64,000 bases of DNA from assembly GCF_018069625.1 (NCBI RefSeq), contig NZ_CP072941.1:1426001-1490000 (forward strand). Reading direction: 5' to 3'. The notes under the pieces were generated by a model, which was not told where the DNA came from, did not search any database, and saw only the letters and a program-made list of their open reading frames with translations. The stretch comes from Streptomyces yatensis (GTDB lineage Bacteria > Actinomycetota > Actinomycetes > Streptomycetales > Streptomycetaceae). This document shows, piece after piece, positions 60,601-64,000 of this stretch. How positions within the stretch are numbered: the stretch's first letter is position 1; the number at the start of each line of letters is the position of its first letter. The translations under genes and the position numbers were made by a program.

Positions 60601-61995
60601 GCGAACTGGGGGCGGTACGCCGACCTCCTCTCCCATGTCCGGGCCTCGCGCGCGATGGAGTGCGATGACAAATGGGTGCGGCAGATGGTGCGCAATCTGG
60701 TCCGCTTCCTCTATATCTGGGGGGACCACGAGGGTGCGCTGGAACTCGGTAACCAAGTACGCCGCAATTGGGTCGAGGCACTCGGTGAGGACAGTCCGGA
60801 GACGCTGGCCGTCTCCCGGACCCTGGGCCATGTCCTGACCGTGCTCGGGCACTTCAAGGAGGCCAGGGAGCTCAACAGCCGGACGCTGGAGCTGCAGCGC
60901 GCCAAGGACGGCGACGACCACGAGAACACCCTGGTGACTCAGGGCGCGGTCGCCGTCGACACCCGCTACCAGGGCGACTACGCGCGCTATGTCGAGCTGG
61001 AGAAGGACCGCTGGACCAGAACCCTGCGGCTGTTCGGGGACGAGGACCCGTACTCCATCGGCGCGGCGAACGACTACGCCCTGGCACTGCGCGCGGTGGG
61101 GGACTACGAACGCGCCCGGCAGCTGGACGAGGACGCCCGGCGCACCGCCGGTCTCGTGCTCGGCGAGAACGCCCTGCTCACCATCCTGGTGGAGGCCAAC
61201 CTCTCCATCGACGTGCGCGAGGGCGGGGACTACCTGGCCGCCCGCGACATGCTGGAGCAGACCTGTGCCCGCGCCCGCCAATTGCTCCCGCAGAACGCGC
61301 CCATCGGGGTCTTCGCCCTGCGCAATCTCGCCGTGGCGCGGCGCAAGGCGGGCGACCATGAGGGCGCCCTGGACCTCAGCCGGGAGATCCTGGAGCGCTA
61401 CCGGCTGCGCTACACCGAGCCCAGCCTCCAGATCACCATCACGGCCCTGGCGCTCTCGATGGATCTGCGGCACACCGCCGATCTGGAGGGCGCCCGTGAG
61501 CTGGGCCGCAAATGCCTCGACGAGATGATCGTCCTGCTGGGGGAACGGCATCCGGCGACTCTGGGCGCGGCGACCGACCTCGCCGTGACGCTGCGGCTGC
61601 TGGGCGAGACGGATGAGGCGCTCGCGCTGAACAAGAAGACGCTGCCGGTGCTCGTCGAGCGGCTGGGAGCCGACCACCCCACGGCGCTGGCCTGTGCCAT
61701 CAACATGGCCAGCGACCACTACACCCTCGCGGACTACCAGGAGGCCCGCGACCTGGACACCACGACCCTGGCGACCTGCCGGTCCCGGCTCGGTGAGGAC
61801 CACCCCACCACACTCGCATGTGCGGTCAATCTGTCGGGGGATCTGCGCGCGCTGGGCGAGGGCCGGCAGGCGGAGGAGCTGCACCAGGACGTGCTCGGCC
61901 GGCTGCGCCGGGTGCTGACGGCCAACCACCCGGCGACGGTCGCGGCGGCCCGTGGCATCCGGGCGGACTGCGATGTGGAGTCGATCTCCATCTGA
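57637..61995 (+). CDS. vWA-like (SAV_2336-type) / NB-ARC / TPR protein, FxSxx-COOH-system TPR type
   Basis: 1452 residues. After an acidic disordered start, a vWA-like domain lies at about 175-300 (MDAVLVVDCGSSMVVW, TVLVLTDGIGAAW); its metal site reads D-C-G-S-S, not DxSxS. A winged-helix-like region follows, then PPRNNNFTGRQTLLDTLHER and NB-ARC: P-loop LHGLGGVGKSQIALEY (Lys ~669), Walker B NWLLVFDNAEELE, ILVTSRNAQWSR. From about 1040 to 1440 there are many TPRs (LGEDSPETLAVSRTLGHVLT, GERHPATLGAATDLAVTLRL). This architecture is that annotated as FxSxx-COOH-system TPR protein. STAND-type switch that would detect a signal through the TPRs. Confidence 0.88.
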   Translation: MTHDPGGRSAGPAPRDLDWRQLADALWLAVCKAETDPGPGRPDPGPLPGSPEADVPPPGDEPSDEPRQDREGERPASEPEAGPAVAEPLLPAELVGVPAPPGEAEPVTVAEAFVPARRASVSEPPLPERALSRALRPLKRTSPSLVEMEIDEEATAECAAREGLWVPACVPVRERWMDAVLVVDCGSSMVVWRRTAEHLVTVLRRTGAFRDVRVHRLNTDHPLPEDRSPVEGMPPRGRRTVLVLTDGIGAAWADDSAQRALAHWARHASVAVLHVLHQGRWHHTGVAPERVRVRVPEPGAPNGTWRRADGGSWPGGAPPVPVLELDARWMANWARLVARPSARGEDTMALLPGAPAERWEPEPEPSAWDRVFRFRATASPSAFRLASRLAAAPLNIPVMEFVQGIHQPEGSPGDLAEVLLGGLLRKVGTADPLDETGIGYEFHDGVRELLLSAGMRDESLYILGSVLDRLGRRWKPLLMLRDLLNHPSGSVRDLPSTERLLPYIRLQEQVYQALSGPYLEGARSFRALVLAHQALARSGESRPDPVEDAFRRGKYVDSETVDMTYSTTPRPDPRPEADDSPSPPAHGTPDPAAEHLRGTFVSVTAARSLPAVEERQAGEPPPIWGNVPPRNNNFTGRQTLLDTLHERLRSEGTAAVLPEALHGLGGVGKSQIALEYVHQHAADYDAVWWVPAERPEQIRQALVQLADRLGLRAGMEANTAVPSVLDALRTGRPCRNWLLVFDNAEELETVRPFFPAGGPGRILVTSRNAQWSRAARTVEVDVFEREESIELLRRRGPELPRDQADRVADALGDLPLAIEQAAAWLTETGMPVDEYLQVFEDERADVSTRRNELLAAGVPVDYPEPVAAAWNMSLRRLAETHPGALQLLQMCSFFAPEPISRRLFSGVRGVSLSPELSEVLQDPIKLGHAIREINRYALIKINHRNNTIEMHRLVQAVLIGQMSTQQQADMRHSAHVLLAFGDPNDVTPANWGRYADLLSHVRASRAMECDDKWVRQMVRNLVRFLYIWGDHEGALELGNQVRRNWVEALGEDSPETLAVSRTLGHVLTVLGHFKEARELNSRTLELQRAKDGDDHENTLVTQGAVAVDTRYQGDYARYVELEKDRWTRTLRLFGDEDPYSIGAANDYALALRAVGDYERARQLDEDARRTAGLVLGENALLTILVEANLSIDVREGGDYLAARDMLEQTCARARQLLPQNAPIGVFALRNLAVARRKAGDHEGALDLSREILERYRLRYTEPSLQITITALALSMDLRHTADLEGARELGRKCLDEMIVLLGERHPATLGAATDLAVTLRLLGETDEALALNKKTLPVLVERLGADHPTALACAINMASDHYTLADYQEARDLDTTTLATCRSRLGEDHPTTLACAVNLSGDLRALGEGRQAEELHQDVLGRLRRVLTANHPATVAAARGIRADCDVESISI

Positions 61996-62035
61996 GCCGC
62001 CGTCCGCGGCTCCGTTCACGGGGCCTGCGCGCCGT

Positions 62036-63856
62036 TCACCCGGGTGTACGCGTCCCGATCCACCACGCCAGAGCCACCGGATCGGGACCCGTGTCCGGCG
62101 CGGTGCGCAGCTCCCGGTGGACGGCCAGGGCCAGTTCGGGGTGGTTCAGCAGCGTCGTCCTGGCCGCGCCGTCCGGCAGGGTGAGCGCGAGCCCCGCCCA
62201 TGCCGCGATGTCGTCCGGGTCCGCTTGCAGGCGAGCCCGGTAGCCGCGCAGCGCGGCCCCGGGGTCCCCCGCGGCCCAGTCGAGGTCGGCCCGGTCGGGG
62301 GCGTCACCGCCCCCGGCCAGCCCCTCTCCCCGCTCCTCGCACAGCCGGGCGAACCCCGCCGGATCATCGAGCCGGAGCCGGGCGAGCGCGGGGCGCGCGG
62401 GCGCCTCGGGGCGGGTCGGCCGGACGGAGGTCCCGGGCAGCTCTAGGGGCGGGTCGGTCCGTTCCCGCCAGGCCCGTGCCCACCGGACGGTCGGCTCCGG
62501 GTCCGCCGACAGGTGGCGCATGCGGTGGACAAGCCGGTGATCAAGGATCAGATCCGACGCCAGGCGCCCCGGCACGGAGGGCACCCGCTGCGCCAGCCAC
62601 AGCCTCAAGCGTTCCCCCAGCCGGTGGACGAACTGCGCGCCTCGGGGGGTCAGTTCGGCGTGAGCCAGGAGCGTGCGCAAGCCCGAGGCGGTCTGTGCCC
62701 GCCGCAGGGCGAACTCGAACGCGGCGCTGTCCCGGGCCGGCCCGGGCTCGGCGCGGCGCAGTCGGTCCCACCAGAATCCGGTCACACCCAGGAACGCGTA
62801 CACCCCCTGGAGGAGTCCGCGCAGCGGTCGCGGGTCCAGCCGCCAGGGCGCGTAGTGGATTTCCTCCAGGCCCCCTTCGATCAGGGGCACCAAGTCCATC
62901 AGGGCGCTGAGTTTGATGTGCTGGGCCTCGTGCACCAGCGCCGCGGCGAGGGTCAGCGGGTCCGTGGCCGCGTTGAGCAGCACACCGCCGTACGCCTCCG
63001 GCGACGAGGCGCTGAACGGTTCGGGCCAGGCGGCGTATGGCACGGGCACGACGGCGGACAGACAGGCGCCGATTCCCCGCGGGTCCACCTGGCGCTGCTC
63101 CGAGACCAGCCGCCACGCATTCTCGAATCGCTCCTGCCAGCCCTGCCACTCTTCGTCGTCGAGCCGCTCCGGATCTCGGATCCGGAGAAAGTCGCGATAG
63201 GGGTCGAGGTCATCGACAAGGGGGGCGCAGACAATCCCCCCGTGCTCTGCGCGCAGCCGCCGAAGACCGTGCCAACCGGGAGCGTCCTCGGAGAAGTCGG
63301 CGGGCAGCGCCACCGAATAGGAGCCGGATAACACCGCCGCCTTCCGGCCGTTCATGACGACCTCGGCGACATCCCTGGCGTCCGGAATGCGGGCGAGCCC
63401 CAGGGCGGGCAGCATCACCGTGCCCTCGCGCGCCGGAACGGCGCCGCGAAAGTCGATTCCGGCGAGCAGAGCGGCCGAGGCCGCTATGGCATGCAGCTGT
63501 CCCACCGCGCTCCACAGCGGCCCGTCCCCCGATTCCATACCGCGCAGCCTGCGCAGACAGCGATTGAGCCATACGCCTGTGGGAGGGTGCAGCAGCAGCC
63601 TGTCCACGGCTGCCGGGGAGCGGTTCTCGGCCCGAATCAGCAGGTGCCAGGCCTCCCGGGGCGGGGGCAGGGGGCCGGGCAGGGCGGGGTGCGCGGAGGC
63701 GATGGCCACCAGGGCGCGCAGCAGCAGCATGGCCCGGCTGCGCTGCCCCGATCTCAGCTCGGCCACGGTCGAGGGGCCACCCGAACCCCGCGCCAACTCG
63801 GCGAAACACCCCACCGACAAACGATGATTATGACCCTGCATGGCGGAGGACGTCAT
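62036..63856 (-). CDS. HExxH peptide beta-hydroxylase (2-oxoglutarate-type, RiPP-associated)
   Basis: 606 residues. HEAQH at residues 309-313 in ALVHEAQHIKLSALMDLVPL is the signature of the HExxH family formerly called putative peptide-modification proteins and now annotated as 2-oxoglutarate-dependent peptide beta-hydroxylases. Family marks also include GTVMLPALGLA and GFWWDRLRRAEP; a TPR-like end (ALRGYRARLQADPDDIAAW) closes it. Often encoded with radical SAM FxsB-type maturases and FxSxx-COOH peptides. The ATG overlaps the stop of a small upstream ORF (ATGA), so that peptide is the candidate substrate. Convergent with the TPR gene, 40 bp apart. Confidence 0.84.
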   Translation of the reverse strand: MTSSAMQGHNHRLSVGCFAELARGSGGPSTVAELRSGQRSRAMLLLRALVAIASAHPALPGPLPPPREAWHLLIRAENRSPAAVDRLLLHPPTGVWLNRCLRRLRGMESGDGPLWSAVGQLHAIAASAALLAGIDFRGAVPAREGTVMLPALGLARIPDARDVAEVVMNGRKAAVLSGSYSVALPADFSEDAPGWHGLRRLRAEHGGIVCAPLVDDLDPYRDFLRIRDPERLDDEEWQGWQERFENAWRLVSEQRQVDPRGIGACLSAVVPVPYAAWPEPFSASSPEAYGGVLLNAATDPLTLAAALVHEAQHIKLSALMDLVPLIEGGLEEIHYAPWRLDPRPLRGLLQGVYAFLGVTGFWWDRLRRAEPGPARDSAAFEFALRRAQTASGLRTLLAHAELTPRGAQFVHRLGERLRLWLAQRVPSVPGRLASDLILDHRLVHRMRHLSADPEPTVRWARAWRERTDPPLELPGTSVRPTRPEAPARPALARLRLDDPAGFARLCEERGEGLAGGGDAPDRADLDWAAGDPGAALRGYRARLQADPDDIAAWAGLALTLPDGAARTTLLNHPELALAVHRELRTAPDTGPDPVALAWWIGTRTPG

Positions 63857-64000
63857 AGCCGGCTAACTGATGACCCACAGCCTTCCGACGTCGACGAGTT
63901 GCCGCTGACCGTCGGCGGGTACTGGACGATGTCGAGCAGCCGCTCCGTCACCGCGGAAAGCCCCTCGTGCCGCTCGAGGTCTGCGAGTGTCGCCCCCGAA
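63853..64000 (-). CDS. C-terminal part of a small peptide ORF, candidate RiPP precursor (cut by window edge)
   Basis: The 48 visible codons read from the edge to a TGA that overlaps the HExxH gene start. The sequence has a helical leader-like part (LADLERHEGLSAVTERLLDI) followed by a polar tail rich in Ser/Gly/Thr (VSGNSSTSEGCGSSVSRL). The last five residues are S-V-S-R-L: Ser at position -3 as in FxSxx-COOH peptides but no Phe at -5. The start codon is outside the window. It could instead be the tail of a larger protein. Confidence 0.45.
   Translation of the reverse strand, partial: SGATLADLERHEGLSAVTERLLDIVQYPPTVSGNSSTSEGCGSSVSRL

Noticed and set aside
59644..62019. 791-codon minus-strand ORF antisense to the NB-ARC/TPR gene
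   Set aside because: High-GC shadow frame: Arg/Gly/Val/Gln-rich composition, no domain motif, while the plus strand shows clear P-loop and TPR signatures.

Overview
The window is high-GC DNA with Streptomyces-type gene content: GTG starts, many ATGA stop/start overlaps, twin-arginine and Sec-exported glycosidases, a CebR-type operator, an ECF sigma factor with a SnoaL-like tail, and an actinobacterial NB-ARC/TPR conflict locus. I infer a Streptomyces chromosome arm. No rRNA, tRNA or CRISPR array was seen.

Layout. 0-1 kb: a two-component pair, kinase cut by the left edge. 1.1-2.4 kb: GT4 glycosyltransferase. 2.5-7.2 kb: a zinc-finger SDR and a complete pqqABCDE operon. 7.4-12.7 kb: exported carbohydrate genes (GH29-like, polysaccharide lyase, GSDH-type sugar dehydrogenase expected to use PQQ, GH88/105 hydrolase). 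12.9-16.9 kb: a DadA-like oxidase, MFS transporter and CdaR-type regulator. 17.2-19.8 kb: a glutamine-synthetase-like/amidohydrolase pair (a split FluG). 20.0-23.6 kb: a sulfur/persulfide cassette with a Cys-less rhodanese and a frameshifted CsoR/CstR-like gene. 23.7-28.4 kb: SDR, GH92 mannosidase with operators, alcohol dehydrogenase. 28.5-33.2 kb: citrate-type transporter, LysR, CoA-transferase and CitE-like lyase.

33.3-39.3 kb: a RibD/DHFR-like gene whose last 187 bp recur at 37.6 kb. The two copies bracket a 3.7-kb accessory island (XRE regulators, a TRADD-N-associated-like membrane protein, small ORFs), and the distal copy runs antisense into the 3' end of a serine hydrolase gene. 39.3-44.8 kb: two-component system, ECF41-like sigma factor, CebR-controlled GH9 cellulase, glutathione peroxidase. 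45.8-47.9 kb: a decayed integrative element between 35-bp direct repeats, inserted in the 3' end of a YceI gene, with an integrase tail and an HNH-nuclease pseudogene. 48.8-52.7 kb: a TfdB-like flavin monooxygenase and a divergent NtrC-like regulator lacking the sigma-54 contact motif.

52.7-64 kb is the most interesting part: a membrane protein, a nucleosidase with a C-terminal EAD-like domain, an EAD-VMAP protein, a MoxR ATPase and a 1452-residue vWA-like/NB-ARC/TPR protein (the last three joined by ATGA overlaps), then a convergent HExxH peptide beta-hydroxylase whose start overlaps the stop of a small peptide ORF running off the right edge. I read this as an NTP-dependent conflict/signalling system next to a RiPP-type peptide-modification module. 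All functions are inferred from reading the sequence; no searches were run.
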